DNA of 64,000 nt from Acidimicrobiales bacterium (GCA_035533095.1 DATLUM010000040.1:1-64000); one strand, 5' to 3'. Positions 8,556-17,780 are shown, counted from the first letter of the stretch. Numbers and translations: made by a program. Notes: generated from the sequence alone by a model not told the origin.

Positions 8556-9218
8556 TCAAGCCGACGAACCGCCCATTCCCTGCAGGAACAGGCGGGTGTA
8601 CCAATCGGTCAATTCGGTGTAACTCACCCTCCCCGGCTCCCGAAACCATGTCGGCGTGGCGTTGAGGACCACGAACAGGGTGCTGGCGGCCACCGTCGGG
8701 TCAGTCGACTCATCGAACACGCCCTCGTCGATGCCCTGCCGGATGATGTCCGCGACGAAGTGGTTCATCCGGTCACGCCATGCGAGCACCTCGGCCTGTC
8801 TTTCTTCCGACAGGAACCGGATGTCGCGCTCGACGACCCTGATCTGCGGTGGGTAGGTGCCACCCATCCACTGCCGGATGAATGCCGCAAGGCGCGTCTC
8901 CGCGTCCGCGCCCGCCACTTCGCCCGGCTCGTCGAGCAGAGCGAGGCCAAGTTGGTGCGCCCGCTTCATCACCGAGAACAGCAGATCCTCTTTGGTCTTG
9001 ATGTAGTAGTAGAGACTGGGCGCCAGCAACTGAACTCGCGACGCGACGTCCTGCAGCGTGGTCGCCTGGTATCCCTTCTCCTCGAACAGCGCCGAGGCGG
9101 CGTCGAGGACTTCCTGCCAGCGGCGGTCGTTGAGGGTCCCGCGCGGCGAGACGCCTTCCGCTTCGGGATCGGCTTGACTTGAAGATGCGGCTCGGGTCGC
9201 TGGAATGGCTCGGGTCAT
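8556..9218 (-). CDS. TetR family transcriptional regulator
   Basis: 220 aa from ATG 9218, chosen because GGAG sits seven bases upstream; a TTG at 9236 would add six residues. The DNA-binding domain is at about 35-80 (WQEVLDAASALFEEKGYQATTLQDVASRV, SLYYYIKTKEDLLF). This resembles TetR repressors of fatty acid and sterol catabolism in actinobacteria. It is divergent from the acyl-CoA dehydrogenase operon at 9294, with an inverted repeat between them, so it probably represses that operon in response to an acyl-CoA ligand. Confidence 0.93.
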   Translation of the reverse strand: MTRAIPATRAASSSQADPEAEGVSPRGTLNDRRWQEVLDAASALFEEKGYQATTLQDVASRVQLLAPSLYYYIKTKEDLLFSVMKRAHQLGLALLDEPGEVAGADAETRLAAFIRQWMGGTYPPQIRVVERDIRFLSEERQAEVLAWRDRMNHFVADIIRQGIDEGVFDESTDPTVAASTLFVVLNATPTWFREPGRVSYTELTDWYTRLFLQGMGGSSA

Positions 9219-9229
9219 CGATGGCTCCG

Positions 9230-9260
9230 TGTCCAACTGTGCTACCTGCTCGGTTGGACA
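9230..9260. promoter_or_regulatory. Inverted repeat between divergent TetR and dehydrogenase genes
   Basis: TGTCCAAC and GTTGGACA form perfect 8-bp arms separated by 15 bp, centred in the 75-bp divergent promoter region. It is a good candidate operator for the TetR at 8556-9218, controlling both its own gene and the operon at 9294. Confidence 0.55.
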
Positions 9261-9293
9261 ACATTTCCAGATGGACTACCCGCCGGAGAAGCA

Positions 9294-10430
9294 ATGGACT
9301 TCGAGCTCACTGACGACCAACAACAGCTGAGGGATACGGCGAGGTCCGTACTCGAGCGCGAGTGCCCTCCTTCGCTGGTGAGAAGCGCCTACGAAGGGCG
9401 CGCTTCGGAGGTCTCGGCGGCCCTGTGGAAGAAGATGGTGGATCTCGACTGGCCCGGCCTCGCGGTGCCCGAGTCGCTCGGCGGGCTGGGTTACGGCTTC
9501 GCCGAGCTCGGACTGCTGTGCGAGGAGCTGGGCCGTGTCGTGGCGCCGGCGCCGTTCATGTCGACGGTCACGCAGTTCGTTCCCATGGTGCTGGAGGCGG
9601 GTAGCGAGGAGCAGGCCAAGTCGCTTCTGGACCCGGTGACCTCGGGCGGAGGGACCGGCACGCTAGCTGTCGCGGAACCGGAGCACGGCTGGGATCTGCG
9701 CCGGCTCGGGGGCGTCGCGCGCACGAGCGCGACGGGATGGGTGCTGTCGGGACGCAAGACGTTCGTCTTCGATGGCGGTTCGGCCGACACCGTGGTCGTC
9801 GTCGCCGCGAGCGATCGAGGGGGTACGCCGGGGGTGTTCGCCGTGCCGAGATCGTCTGCGAAGGCGATCGCCTACGAGGTGATCGACCCGAGCCAGCCGC
9901 TCGCCGATCTGGAGTTCGACGGTGTGGAGGTTCCGGCGGAGGGCGTACTGATCGAGCCCGGCGATCCCCGTGCAGAGAGGGCCGTGCGCAGGGCGATCGA
10001 GCAGTCGGTCGCGGCCCTGGCGTTGAGCACGGCCGGGACCTGCCGAGCGATCTTCGACACCACCCTGCAGTACACCAAGGATCGCGAGCAGTTCGGCCGA
10101 CCGATCGGGTCGTTTCAGGCGATCAAGCACCGGTTGGTCGACATGCTGATCGCCCTCGAGCGAGCGAGCTCACTCGCGTATTTCGCGGCGCTGACGATCG
10201 CCGAAGACGACGATCGCCGCTCGACCGCCGTATCGATGGCGAAAGCTGCCGCCGGCGACTGCCAGCGCCTGCTGGTCCAGGACGGTCTGCAGCTTCACGG
10301 AGGGGTTGGCTACATGTGGGAGCAGGATCTGCATCTGCATCTCAAGCGCGCGAAGTCGGGGGACTTCCTGCTCGGTTCCGGCCGCGAGCACAGGTCCGCC
10401 GTTGCTCGGGCCCTCGGACTGGTGGCCTGA
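9294..10430 (+). CDS. Acyl-CoA dehydrogenase
   Basis: 378-aa FAD-dependent acyl-CoA dehydrogenase. It introduces a 2,3-double bond into an acyl-CoA. The N-terminal helical domain is seen in MDFELTDDQQQLRDTARSVL, the middle beta domain follows, and the C-terminal domain contains TLQYTKDREQFGRPIGSFQAIKHRLVDM and LHGGVGYMWEQDLHLHLKRAK. ATG start after GGAGAA. Its stop overlaps the next dehydrogenase gene by one base. Such adjacent pairs in actinobacteria usually form alpha2-beta2 enzymes acting on steroid or branched acyl-CoAs; heteromer formation here is inferred. Confidence 0.94.
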   Translation: MDFELTDDQQQLRDTARSVLERECPPSLVRSAYEGRASEVSAALWKKMVDLDWPGLAVPESLGGLGYGFAELGLLCEELGRVVAPAPFMSTVTQFVPMVLEAGSEEQAKSLLDPVTSGGGTGTLAVAEPEHGWDLRRLGGVARTSATGWVLSGRKTFVFDGGSADTVVVVAASDRGGTPGVFAVPRSSAKAIAYEVIDPSQPLADLEFDGVEVPAEGVLIEPGDPRAERAVRRAIEQSVAALALSTAGTCRAIFDTTLQYTKDREQFGRPIGSFQAIKHRLVDMLIALERASSLAYFAALTIAEDDDRRSTAVSMAKAAAGDCQRLLVQDGLQLHGGVGYMWEQDLHLHLKRAKSGDFLLGSGREHRSAVARALGLVA

Positions 10431-11638
10431 TGCGGCTCACGTTCGACCAGTCGGTCGAGGACTTCCGCGCAGAGTTCCTCGCGTGGCTGGAGAGGAACCG
10501 CCCGAGCACCGAGGAGATAGAGGCCGATCCCGCCAAGTCGTCGGGCCACGTACCGGGGTGGGCCAAGCGGTGGACCCGCAGGATGTTCGACGACGGGTGG
10601 CTCGTGCCGGGCTGGCCGCCTGAGCTGGGGGGGCGCAACGCGACACCGGTGCAGCAATTGGTCTATCTCGAGGAGATGGCCCGCGCTGGCGTTCCGCGCA
10701 CCACGAACCCTCAGGGCCTCGGAATCGTCGCCCCCTCACTTCTCGACTACGGCACGCCCGAGCAGATCGAGCGCTACGCGATGCCGCTCCTCAGGGGCGA
10801 GGTCGGCGCCTGCCTCGGCATGAGCGAGCCCGGCGCGGGCAGCGACCTCGCGTCGCTCAGCACCCGCGCCGTCCTCGATGGCGACGAGTTCGTGATCAAC
10901 GGGCAGAAGGTGTGGACATCGGGAGCCAACCATGCCGACTTCTGCTTCCTGTTCTGCAGGACCGACACCAGCGCCCCCAAGCACAAGGGCATCTCGGTCG
11001 TGCTGGTCGACATGAACACGCCGGGGATCACCGTGCGCCCGCTGCCGGAAATCGTCGGACCCGAGCACCCCGACCTCAACGAGGTCTTTTTCACCGACGT
11101 CGTCGTCCCGAGAGAGAACCTCGTCGGCACGCTCAACAACGGCTGGGCCATGGCGAACGGCTCCCTTGCTCACGAACGGGGGATGGTTTGGGTGTCGGCT
11201 TCGATAGTGCTCGACGAGGACGTAAGTCGCTTGATCGCAGACGCGCGCCAGTGCCTCGGCAACCGGGGGGACGCCGAGCGCGCCACCCTCGCCGGCGAGG
11301 TCGCCGACGCGTACATCGATACCGTCGCCGTTCGCTGCCTGGGTTATCGCGGGTTCGGCAAGTTGCTGAAGGGTGGCACGGCCCCCGAGCAAGCCGTGTT
11401 GAAGGCGTTCGCGAGCGAATCACGCCGGCGGCTGGCCCTCGTGGGAACGGAGGTCCAAGGACCGGAGGTCCTGAAGTCCAGCCCACCCTCGGTAAGAGGC
11501 ACGATGCTCAGCAGCGAAGTCGGAAGCAACTGGCTCGAGCTGTATTTCCGGACCTTCGCGCTCACGATCTCGGCCGGGACTTCGGAGATCCAGCGCAACA
11601 TAGTCGCCGAGAAGGTGCTAGGCCTTCCTAGAAACTGA
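10430..11638 (+). CDS. Acyl-CoA dehydrogenase, likely partner subunit
   Basis: 402 aa from ATG 10430 (TGATG overlap). The beta-domain block ACLGMSEPGAGSDLASLSTRA and 'GQKVWTSGANHADFCFLFCRTD' are clear. The C-terminal block reads LTISAGTSEIQRNIVAEKVLGLPRN. In medium-chain acyl-CoA dehydrogenase the catalytic Glu stands just before the GT of this block; here it is Ala, as often seen in subunits of heteromeric enzymes, so the base may be elsewhere or in the partner. A longer reading frame starting at 9737 has no family support. The P450 gene follows 35 bp downstream. Confidence 0.94.
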   Translation: MRLTFDQSVEDFRAEFLAWLERNRPSTEEIEADPAKSSGHVPGWAKRWTRRMFDDGWLVPGWPPELGGRNATPVQQLVYLEEMARAGVPRTTNPQGLGIVAPSLLDYGTPEQIERYAMPLLRGEVGACLGMSEPGAGSDLASLSTRAVLDGDEFVINGQKVWTSGANHADFCFLFCRTDTSAPKHKGISVVLVDMNTPGITVRPLPEIVGPEHPDLNEVFFTDVVVPRENLVGTLNNGWAMANGSLAHERGMVWVSASIVLDEDVSRLIADARQCLGNRGDAERATLAGEVADAYIDTVAVRCLGYRGFGKLLKGGTAPEQAVLKAFASESRRRLALVGTEVQGPEVLKSSPPSVRGTMLSSEVGSNWLELYFRTFALTISAGTSEIQRNIVAEKVLGLPRN

Positions 11639-11673
11639 CAGCCACCAACACACAGAACCGGGAGCGTGAGGCC

Positions 11674-12870
11674 GTGAGCGCGAGTTCCGAACAGGCGGCG
11701 GACTTCGACCCAAGAGAGTTCCTCGATCCGGCCAACTCGGCCAACCCGCAGCCGTTCTGGGGCCGACTGAGAAGCATCGGGCCCGTGGTGCCGGGCCTGT
11801 TCGGCAACGTGCAGGTGGTGGGCCGCCGCGAGGTCGAGTTCGCCCTCCAGAACCCGCAGGTCTTCTCCTCTGCCATGGACGCTGTGGACCTCGGGCAGAA
11901 GCGGCCGCTCATTCCCCTCCAGGTGGACCCACCCGACCACGTCAAGTATCGCCGGCTCCTGGACCCCATCTTCGCCCCCCGTGAGATGGCGCGGATCGAA
12001 GGCGACGTCAAGGAGCTTGTCAACAACCTCATCGACGATTTCATCGAGCGGGGCGAGTGCGAGTTCGGTGCGGAGTTCGCGATCCCGCTTCCTTCCGCCG
12101 TGTTTCTGAAGATGATGGGGATGCCGATCTCGGACCTCGAGATGTTCCTCCAGATGAAGGACGGGATCATCCGCCCCCAAGGCGCCGACCTGGAGGAGAT
12201 CCGCGACAACCAGCGCGGCTGGGCCGGCCGGATCGACGACTACTTCGCGTCGGCGCTGCAGGAGCGGGAAAAGGAGCGGCGGGACGACCTGATGAGTCGT
12301 TTTCTCGACGCTGAAGTCGCAGGCGAGAAGCTGAGCGAGGACGAGATCCTCGGCATGTGCTTCCTGTTGCTGCTCGCGGGCCTAGACACGGTGACCGACA
12401 CCCTCGAATGTGACTTCGCTTACCTGGCACAACATGACGACGCGCGCGCGGCGATCGTGGAGAACCCCGACCTGATCCCCTCAGCCGTCGAGGAGCTACT
12501 GAGGTGGGAGACACCTGTCACCGCTCTCGGGCGCGTCGCCGCCGTCGACACCGAGCTCGCCGGCTGCCCCATCCCGAAGGGGACCAAGGTGGGCATCGCG
12601 CTGGGCGCCGCCAACACCGACGACTCGGTGATACCGGGCGCCGGCGAGGTCGACCTGTCGAGGAACCCGAACCGTCACCTCGCGTTCGGCGGCGGCGTGC
12701 ACCGCTGCCTCGGGTCCCACCTCGCGCGGATGGAGCTGCGCGTCGCGCTGCGCGAGTGGCACCGCAGGATCCCCGAGTACCACATCGCTCCCGAAACGCA
12801 GCTCGTCTACACGCCGGGACTGCGCCAGATCGAGCGGCTGCCGCTCGTGTTCACCGCCGCGCCGGTGTAG
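11674..12870 (+). CDS. Cytochrome P450
   Basis: 398-aa soluble bacterial P450, GTG start behind GGGAG. The I-helix oxygen-activation motif is AGLDTVT at 235-241, the K-helix ExxR is E274-R277 (EELLRW), and the haem Cys is C345 in AFGGGVHRCLGSHLAR. It would hydroxylate a hydrophobic substrate using a ferredoxin; the ferredoxin gene at 13742 is a likely partner. Located with two acyl-CoA dehydrogenases, as in sterol and terpenoid side-chain clusters. It is clearly similar to the P450 at 27910, so the two are probably paralogues. Confidence 0.96.
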   Translation: MSASSEQAADFDPREFLDPANSANPQPFWGRLRSIGPVVPGLFGNVQVVGRREVEFALQNPQVFSSAMDAVDLGQKRPLIPLQVDPPDHVKYRRLLDPIFAPREMARIEGDVKELVNNLIDDFIERGECEFGAEFAIPLPSAVFLKMMGMPISDLEMFLQMKDGIIRPQGADLEEIRDNQRGWAGRIDDYFASALQEREKERRDDLMSRFLDAEVAGEKLSEDEILGMCFLLLLAGLDTVTDTLECDFAYLAQHDDARAAIVENPDLIPSAVEELLRWETPVTALGRVAAVDTELAGCPIPKGTKVGIALGAANTDDSVIPGAGEVDLSRNPNRHLAFGGGVHRCLGSHLARMELRVALREWHRRIPEYHIAPETQLVYTPGLRQIERLPLVFTAAPV

Positions 12871-12884
12871 CACCCGCAACGCGC

Positions 12885-13694
12885 TCACGGGGCACTGCGG
12901 ATCGTCCCCCCGTCGACCGGTAGCGCAACCCCGGTGATCCACGCCGCCTGCTCGGAGCAGAGGAATGCGATCGCCGCCGCCACCTCGCCGGCCGTGCCCA
13001 CGCGCCCGGCATCGATCGGAGCGCGTTCGACCATCCTCTCGAGCAGGTCCTCGGTGGAGCGACCGGTCGCCGAGGACGCCGCCTCGAAGCTCGCCACGAT
13101 ACCTTCGGTCCGGGTCAGTCCCGGCAGCACACAGTTGGCGAGAACCCCTTCCGACGCGTACGAGCGCGAAAGGTTGCGGGTCACGTTCACCAGCGCCGCC
13201 TTCGCCGCGGCATAAGGAGCGCAGAACGGCTCGGGCACGCGGGCCGTGTAGGACGCCATGTTCACGATCCGGCCCCACCGCTGCTGGCGCATGTTCGCCA
13301 GAGCGGCCGTCGTGAGACGTACGGCGCTGACAACGTTGATTCTGTACGCCCTCTCCCAGTCGTCGTCGGTGAGGCGATCGATGGGCAGGTGGCCGGCGTC
13401 GCTGCCGGCGTTGTTCACGACGATGTCGGCACCGTGCGATGCACTCACCCCGGATGCGGCCGACACGAGCGCCTCAGTGGTGGCCAAGTCGCACACGTCG
13501 CCGGCGACACATCTCAGCTCGATGCCGGGATGCGCCGCCCGGATATCCGCCTCGAGCGATGACAAGCCCTCGTACCCCCTCGCGGATACCACGAGGTTCA
13601 CGCCCTCGGCGGCCAGGACCATCGCGACCGCCGCCCCTATTCCCCGGCTGGCACCAGTGACGATCGCCGTCCGGCCGGCGATACCGAGGTCCAC
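12885..13694 (-). CDS. Short-chain dehydrogenase/reductase
   Basis: 269-aa SDR oxidoreductase. NAD(P)-binding TGASRGIG is at 13-20, NNAG follows in DIVVNNAGSDAG, and the catalytic residues are S148, Y161 and K165 (YAAAK). It would interconvert a hydroxy and keto group on a pathway intermediate. GTG start, divergent from the ferredoxin gene. A TACGAT box nine bases upstream of the GTG, with no ribosome site, suggests a leaderless mRNA. The C-terminal 'WITGVALPVDGGT' is standard for the classical family. Confidence 0.94.
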   Translation of the reverse strand: MDLGIAGRTAIVTGASRGIGAAVAMVLAAEGVNLVVSARGYEGLSSLEADIRAAHPGIELRCVAGDVCDLATTEALVSAASGVSASHGADIVVNNAGSDAGHLPIDRLTDDDWERAYRINVVSAVRLTTAALANMRQQRWGRIVNMASYTARVPEPFCAPYAAAKAALVNVTRNLSRSYASEGVLANCVLPGLTRTEGIVASFEAASSATGRSTEDLLERMVERAPIDAGRVGTAGEVAAAIAFLCSEQAAWITGVALPVDGGTIRSAP

Positions 13695-13703
13695 GGGCCC
13701 CAG

Positions 13704-13732
13704 ATCGTACTAGCAGTCGAGCGTCGTAGTAT
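13704..13732. promoter_or_regulatory. Divergent leaderless promoters, SDR and ferredoxin
   Basis: On the minus strand TACGAT (13704-13709) lies nine bases before the SDR GTG. On the plus strand TAGTAT (13727-13732) lies nine bases before the ferredoxin ATG. Neither gene has a ribosome binding site, which fits leaderless transcripts. A weak inverted repeat TACTA/TAGTA spans the two boxes. Confidence 0.5.
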
Positions 13733-13741
13733 CGGTCCCGA

Positions 13742-13936
13742 ATGAGGATCAGCATCGACCAGTCCAAATGCACCGGCCACGGCCGCTGCTACGTGCTCGC
13801 CCCCGACCTGTTCGGGGCCGACGACAGCGGCTACGGCGCAGTCACCCGCGAGGACGTGCCCGAGGAGCTGCGCTCGCAGGCGGACGCGGCGCAGCAGAAC
13901 TGCCCGGAGCACGCGGTCGTCCTCGAGGAGGACTAG
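13742..13936 (+). CDS. 3Fe-4S ferredoxin, P450 redox partner
   Basis: 64-aa ferredoxin. Cluster ligands are C10, C16 and C54 (followed by P55), while the position of a fourth Cys is His13 in KCTGHGRC. This CxxHxxC...CP pattern is known from actinobacterial single-cluster ferredoxins that donate electrons to P450 enzymes. The acidic surface and the EED end fit that role. It is encoded 0.9 kb from the P450 at 11674 and could also serve the P450 at 27910. Probably leaderless (TAGTAT at 13727). Confidence 0.93.
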   Translation: MRISIDQSKCTGHGRCYVLAPDLFGADDSGYGAVTREDVPEELRSQADAAQQNCPEHAVVLEED

Positions 13937-13954
13937 ACCGGCGGCGGCCGGTGT

Positions 13955-13975
13955 GAAAACGCCGTTGTCGCTGGT
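13955..13975 (+). promoter_or_regulatory. Shared operon-head element, copy 1
   Basis: GAAAACG-CCG-TTGTCGCTGGT lies 37 bp upstream of the amidohydrolase ATG. An almost identical element, differing only in the three middle bases, lies at 20843-20863 in front of the thioesterase operon. The following TGGTATAGG could be an extended -10 box. I infer an operator or alternative promoter element that couples the two operons. Confidence 0.5.
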
Positions 13976-14011
13976 ATAGGGTCGGGGCGGACTTCGGATG
14001 GGGAGGGCCGC

Positions 14012-15277
14012 ATGGACGTCGATGACCTGATCATGGTGAGCGTGGACGACCACGTGGTCGAACCGCCCGATGTGTTCGAGGGAAGGCTCCCCGCCAAGTA
14101 CAGGGACCTCGCGCCCAGGTTCATCACCCGCGAGGACGGAACCAACGCCTGGGAGTACGAGGGCAACGTGATGTCCAACGTCGCGCTCAACGCGGTCGCC
14201 GGCCGGCCCCCCGAGGAATACGGCATCGAGCCGACGTCGTTCGACGAGATCCGCCCGGGCACCCACGACATCCACGAGCGCATCAAGGACATGGATGCCA
14301 ACGGCGTGCTCGGCTCGCTGTGCTTCCCGTCGTTCACGGGGTTCTGCGGTCAGCTGTTCGCCCGGACCAAGGACAAAGACGTCGCCCTCGCGATGGTCCA
14401 GGCCTACAACGACTGGCACCTCGACGCGTGGTGCGGCAGCTACCCGGGCCGCTTCATTCCCTGTGTCATCCCGGCGATCTGGGACCCGGAGGTGATGGCC
14501 GCCGAGCTGCGCCGGACCGCCGCCAAGGGCGCCCTCTCCGTCACGTTCTCGGAGAACCCGTCGAAACTCGGGTGGCCGAGCTTCCACTCCGGCCACTGGG
14601 ACCCGTTCTGGCAGGCCTGCTGCGACGAGGGAATCGTGGTGTGCCTCCACATCGGGTCCTCATCCGAGCTGGTCATAACCGCACCCGATGCCCCCATGGA
14701 CGTGCTCATCACCCTGACCCCGATGAACATCGTCCAGGCAGCTGCGGACCTGGTCTGGTCACCCGTCCTCCGCAAGTTCCCCGATTTGCGCATCGCGCTG
14801 TCAGAGGGCGGGATCGGCTGGATCCCGTACTTTCTCGAACGGATTGACTACAACTACCAGCGCCATCACTTCTGGACCGGCCAGGACTTCGGCGACCGCC
14901 TCCCGAGCGAGGTCTTCAACGAACACATCATCACCTGTTTCATCGACGACCACTTCGGCGTCGCCAGCCGCGACTTCCTTGATATGGACAAGGTCTGCTG
15001 GGAGTGCGACTACCCCCACTCCGACTCGACCTGGCCGACAGCGCCCGAGACATTCATGAAACAGATGGACGGCGTGGACCGCCACGACATCGACCGGATC
15101 AGCCATCTCAACGCCATGCGCAACTTCGGCTACGACCCCTTCAGCTTCATGCCGAAAGAGGAATGCACGGTGGGTGCGCTCAGGCGTAAGGCGGCTGGCC
15201 ACGACGTGTCGATCAAGGCAAAAGGAAAGCGGGGGACTGGCGCGACGCTCGCCTCCCAGCTGAACTACAAACGATGA
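14012..15277 (+). CDS. Amidohydrolase family protein (Amidohydro_2 type)
   Basis: 421-aa metal-dependent hydrolase or decarboxylase of the amidohydrolase-2 group. The N-terminal metal site is in VSVDDHVVEPPDVFEG, the barrel block is HDIHERIKDMDANGVLGSL, the middle His is in VVCLHIGSSSE, and the late Asp is in WECDYPHSDSTWP. Good ribosome site (GGGGAGGG). It heads a tightly overlapping operon with an enoyl-CoA hydratase, ligase, SRPBCC, DUF35 and thiolase genes. It is a close paralogue of the protein at 61462. Members of this group act as hydrolases, hydratases or decarboxylases; which applies here is unknown. Confidence 0.9.
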   Translation: MDVDDLIMVSVDDHVVEPPDVFEGRLPAKYRDLAPRFITREDGTNAWEYEGNVMSNVALNAVAGRPPEEYGIEPTSFDEIRPGTHDIHERIKDMDANGVLGSLCFPSFTGFCGQLFARTKDKDVALAMVQAYNDWHLDAWCGSYPGRFIPCVIPAIWDPEVMAAELRRTAAKGALSVTFSENPSKLGWPSFHSGHWDPFWQACCDEGIVVCLHIGSSSELVITAPDAPMDVLITLTPMNIVQAAADLVWSPVLRKFPDLRIALSEGGIGWIPYFLERIDYNYQRHHFWTGQDFGDRLPSEVFNEHIITCFIDDHFGVASRDFLDMDKVCWECDYPHSDSTWPTAPETFMKQMDGVDRHDIDRISHLNAMRNFGYDPFSFMPKEECTVGALRRKAAGHDVSIKAKGKRGTGATLASQLNYKR

Positions 15278-16224
15278 CCGGAACCGACTATCGCTATATC
15301 ACCTACGAAGCCCTCGAAGACGGGACCATCGCCCGGATCCTCCTGAACCGGCCCAAGACCCGCAACGCTCAGAACCGCGGGCTTCTCGTGGAGCTTGACG
15401 ACGCGTTCAGGCAAGCCGAAGCCGACGACAATGTTCGCGTCGTGATCCTGGGCGGCGTGGGACCGCTGTTCTCCTCCGGGCACGACATGGGATCGTCCGA
15501 GTCCGTAGCCGAAAGGACCCCGGGGCCCGACCAGCACCCGAGCATGGTGATCAACGGCGGCACCCGCGTCGGTGCGGAGAAGCTGATGCTGCAGGAGTGG
15601 CACTACTTCTTCGACAACACCCGCCGCTGGCGCAACCTCCGCAAGATCACCATCGCCCAGGTGCAGGGGACCGTCTTCGCCGCCGGCCTGATGCTGATGT
15701 GGGCGTGCGATCTGATCTGCGCGGCTGACGACGTGATGTTCGCCGACGTGGTCGGCACCCGCCTCGGGATGTGCGGCGTCGAGTACTTCGCCCATCCCTG
15801 GGAGTTCGGACCGCGGCGTGCGAAGGAGTTGCTGCTCACCGGCGACTCGCTCGACGTCGAAGAGGCCTACCGCATCGGCATGGTCTCGAAGGTGTTCCCT
15901 CGCGAGAGCCTCGAAGACAAGACGCTCGAGTTCGCGAAGCGGATTGCCAAGACTCCGACGATGGCCGCTCTGCTCATCAAGGAGTCGGTCAACCAGAGCG
16001 TCGACAGCATGGGCTTCTACAACGCTCTCAACGCCTGCTTCACGATCCACGAGCTCAACCACAGCCATTGGGCGCAGATCCACGAGTCGAAGTACCCCGT
16101 GGCCGAGCCGGCGGACGGTATCCCCGATTGGCGCACGGCGCCGCCGGTGCTCCCTCTCGTCAAGGACCAGCCGTCTGCGGCGCCGCCCAACGGCGCCGCA
16201 GCGCAGACTCCTTCCGCTCGGTGA
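15274..16224 (+). CDS. Enoyl-CoA hydratase/isomerase family protein
   Basis: 316-aa crotonase-fold protein, ATG overlapping the amidohydrolase stop by four bases. Oxyanion-hole blocks are GPLFSSGHDMG and VQGTVFAAGLMLMWACDLICAADD. The usual length is about 260; here an insertion of some 45 residues after the first block (ERTPGPDQHP...EWHYFFDNTRRWRN) enlarges the active-site region. It would hydrate or isomerise an unsaturated acyl-CoA. Catalytic Glu positions cannot be fixed without alignment. Confidence 0.92.
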   Translation: MTGTDYRYITYEALEDGTIARILLNRPKTRNAQNRGLLVELDDAFRQAEADDNVRVVILGGVGPLFSSGHDMGSSESVAERTPGPDQHPSMVINGGTRVGAEKLMLQEWHYFFDNTRRWRNLRKITIAQVQGTVFAAGLMLMWACDLICAADDVMFADVVGTRLGMCGVEYFAHPWEFGPRRAKELLLTGDSLDVEEAYRIGMVSKVFPRESLEDKTLEFAKRIAKTPTMAALLIKESVNQSVDSMGFYNALNACFTIHELNHSHWAQIHESKYPVAEPADGIPDWRTAPPVLPLVKDQPSAAPPNGAAAQTPSAR

Positions 16225-17780
16225 CCGGCGCCGGCAGCGGCGACACCCGGGCGGAAGCCCCGACCCTGCCCGCCGGCGTATTCGACGTACTCGACCGCCC
16301 GCTTCGCAACAGCCCGCACCACCCAGCGCTCGTCACCAGCCAGGGCGAGACCTCTTACGCGGGCCTCGACGCCCTGGCCAACCGTGCGTCGAACGCCCTG
16401 CGCGACCTGGGAGTCAACCCGGGCGATCGCATCGCGGTCTCGCTGCCCAACGACCTCGACATCGTCGTCGCGTTCCACGGCGCGATGCGCCTCGGCGCCG
16501 TGTGGGTGGGCGTCAACCGCGCGCTGGCGAACCCGGAGAAGGCGTACATGGTCGCCGACGCCGGCGCGACGATCCTGCTCTCGTCGGACGCCCCCCTTCC
16601 GGAGCTGCCGCGTGGGGCGAAAGCCGTCGACCTCGAAACCTGGCGCGGACTCGTCGCGTCCAGCCCGCCGTCCACTCTCTCGACCCGGTCGCAGCCCGAT
16701 CCGTTCGCACCCGCGGCGATCGCCTACACGAGCGGGACGACCGGATTCCCCAAGGGGGCGGTCCATTGCCAGGCCGGCCTCATCATGCCCGGCGCCGCCA
16801 CCGTCGCACGCCGGCGCTGGGGCCCGGAGCTTCGCAAGGGCGACTCCTTGCCGCTCACCATCGTGAACATGATGTGCCTGACGACGCTGCTGACAGCGCA
16901 GGCCGGCGGCACCGCCGTCATCATGGAGAAGGCCGACACCACCTCGATCGTCGGCTACATCCGCCGCCACAGGGTCGCCGTCTGGAACGGACCGCCGGCG
17001 CAGCTGCACACCCTCCTGCACGACGAGTCCGTGTCACCCGGGGACCTGGCCAGCCTCCGAGAGGTGTGGGTCGGCGGTGGCGACTGCCCCGACTTGTTGC
17101 GCACCGGCTTCGAGCAACGCTTTGGGGTGCCGGTCAGCCGTACCTACGGCCTCACCGAGGCCCCGGCGCTGGTGAGCATCGACGACCTGGAGGGTCCGCG
17201 CCCTCCCGGGTCGAGCGGCAGACCGCTCGACCACATCCACATCCACACCGGCGAGGGCGGCGAGATCGTCATATCCCCCACCAGGACCGGGCCGTGGTCC
17301 GGGACCTACCGGCCGGTGCTCGGATACTGGAACCAGCCGGAAGCCACCAGTGCCGTTCTGACCGGCGACGAGCTGCACACAGGCGACCTCGGCCACCTGG
17401 GCGACGACGGACACTTGCTCGTCCTCGGCCGGCGCAGCCAGCTGATCATCCGCGGCGGCGCCAACGTGTACCCCGCGGAGGTCGAGCGGGTGCTCGTTGA
17501 CGCCCCGGGGGTCCGCGCCTGTGCCGTGGTCGGCGTGCCCGACGAGCGCCTCGGCGAAAGGGTGGGAGCGGTGATCGAGCCCGTCCCCGGTGTGGCACCC
17601 GACCGCGGCGCCATCCTCGCCCACTGCCGGGTAGCTCTCGCCGCGTACAAGGTGCCCGAGCGGATGGAGTTCGTCGAGCAGCTACCCAGAAACCAGATGG
17701 GAAAGGTCCCGCGCGCCGAAGTGATGGAGATCCTTCGGGTAGAGCGACCAACCGCACCCGATGCCATGATTGGGAAATGA
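16221..17780 (+). CDS. Acyl-CoA synthetase (AMP-forming)
   Basis: 519 aa from GTG 16221, which overlaps the hydratase stop as GTGA. AMP-binding motif YTSGTTGFPKG starts at about residue 169; YGLTEAP, HTGDLGHLGDDGHLLVLGR and IIRGGANVYPAEVE follow. The catalytic Lys is about K495 in RNQMGKVPRAE. It would activate a carboxylic acid to its CoA thioester through an acyl-adenylate. Part of the operon with hydratase, SRPBCC, DUF35 and thiolase. A longer frame from 15771 is not supported by the family. Confidence 0.94.
   Translation: MTGAGSGDTRAEAPTLPAGVFDVLDRPLRNSPHHPALVTSQGETSYAGLDALANRASNALRDLGVNPGDRIAVSLPNDLDIVVAFHGAMRLGAVWVGVNRALANPEKAYMVADAGATILLSSDAPLPELPRGAKAVDLETWRGLVASSPPSTLSTRSQPDPFAPAAIAYTSGTTGFPKGAVHCQAGLIMPGAATVARRRWGPELRKGDSLPLTIVNMMCLTTLLTAQAGGTAVIMEKADTTSIVGYIRRHRVAVWNGPPAQLHTLLHDESVSPGDLASLREVWVGGGDCPDLLRTGFEQRFGVPVSRTYGLTEAPALVSIDDLEGPRPPGSSGRPLDHIHIHTGEGGEIVISPTRTGPWSGTYRPVLGYWNQPEATSAVLTGDELHTGDLGHLGDDGHLLVLGRRSQLIIRGGANVYPAEVERVLVDAPGVRACAVVGVPDERLGERVGAVIEPVPGVAPDRGAILAHCRVALAAYKVPERMEFVEQLPRNQMGKVPRAEVMEILRVERPTAPDAMIGK

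Noticed and set aside
15265-17021. Long minus-strand frames opposite the hydratase and ligase genes
   Set aside because: The plus strand carries clear conserved motifs in the same place; the antisense translations show none.
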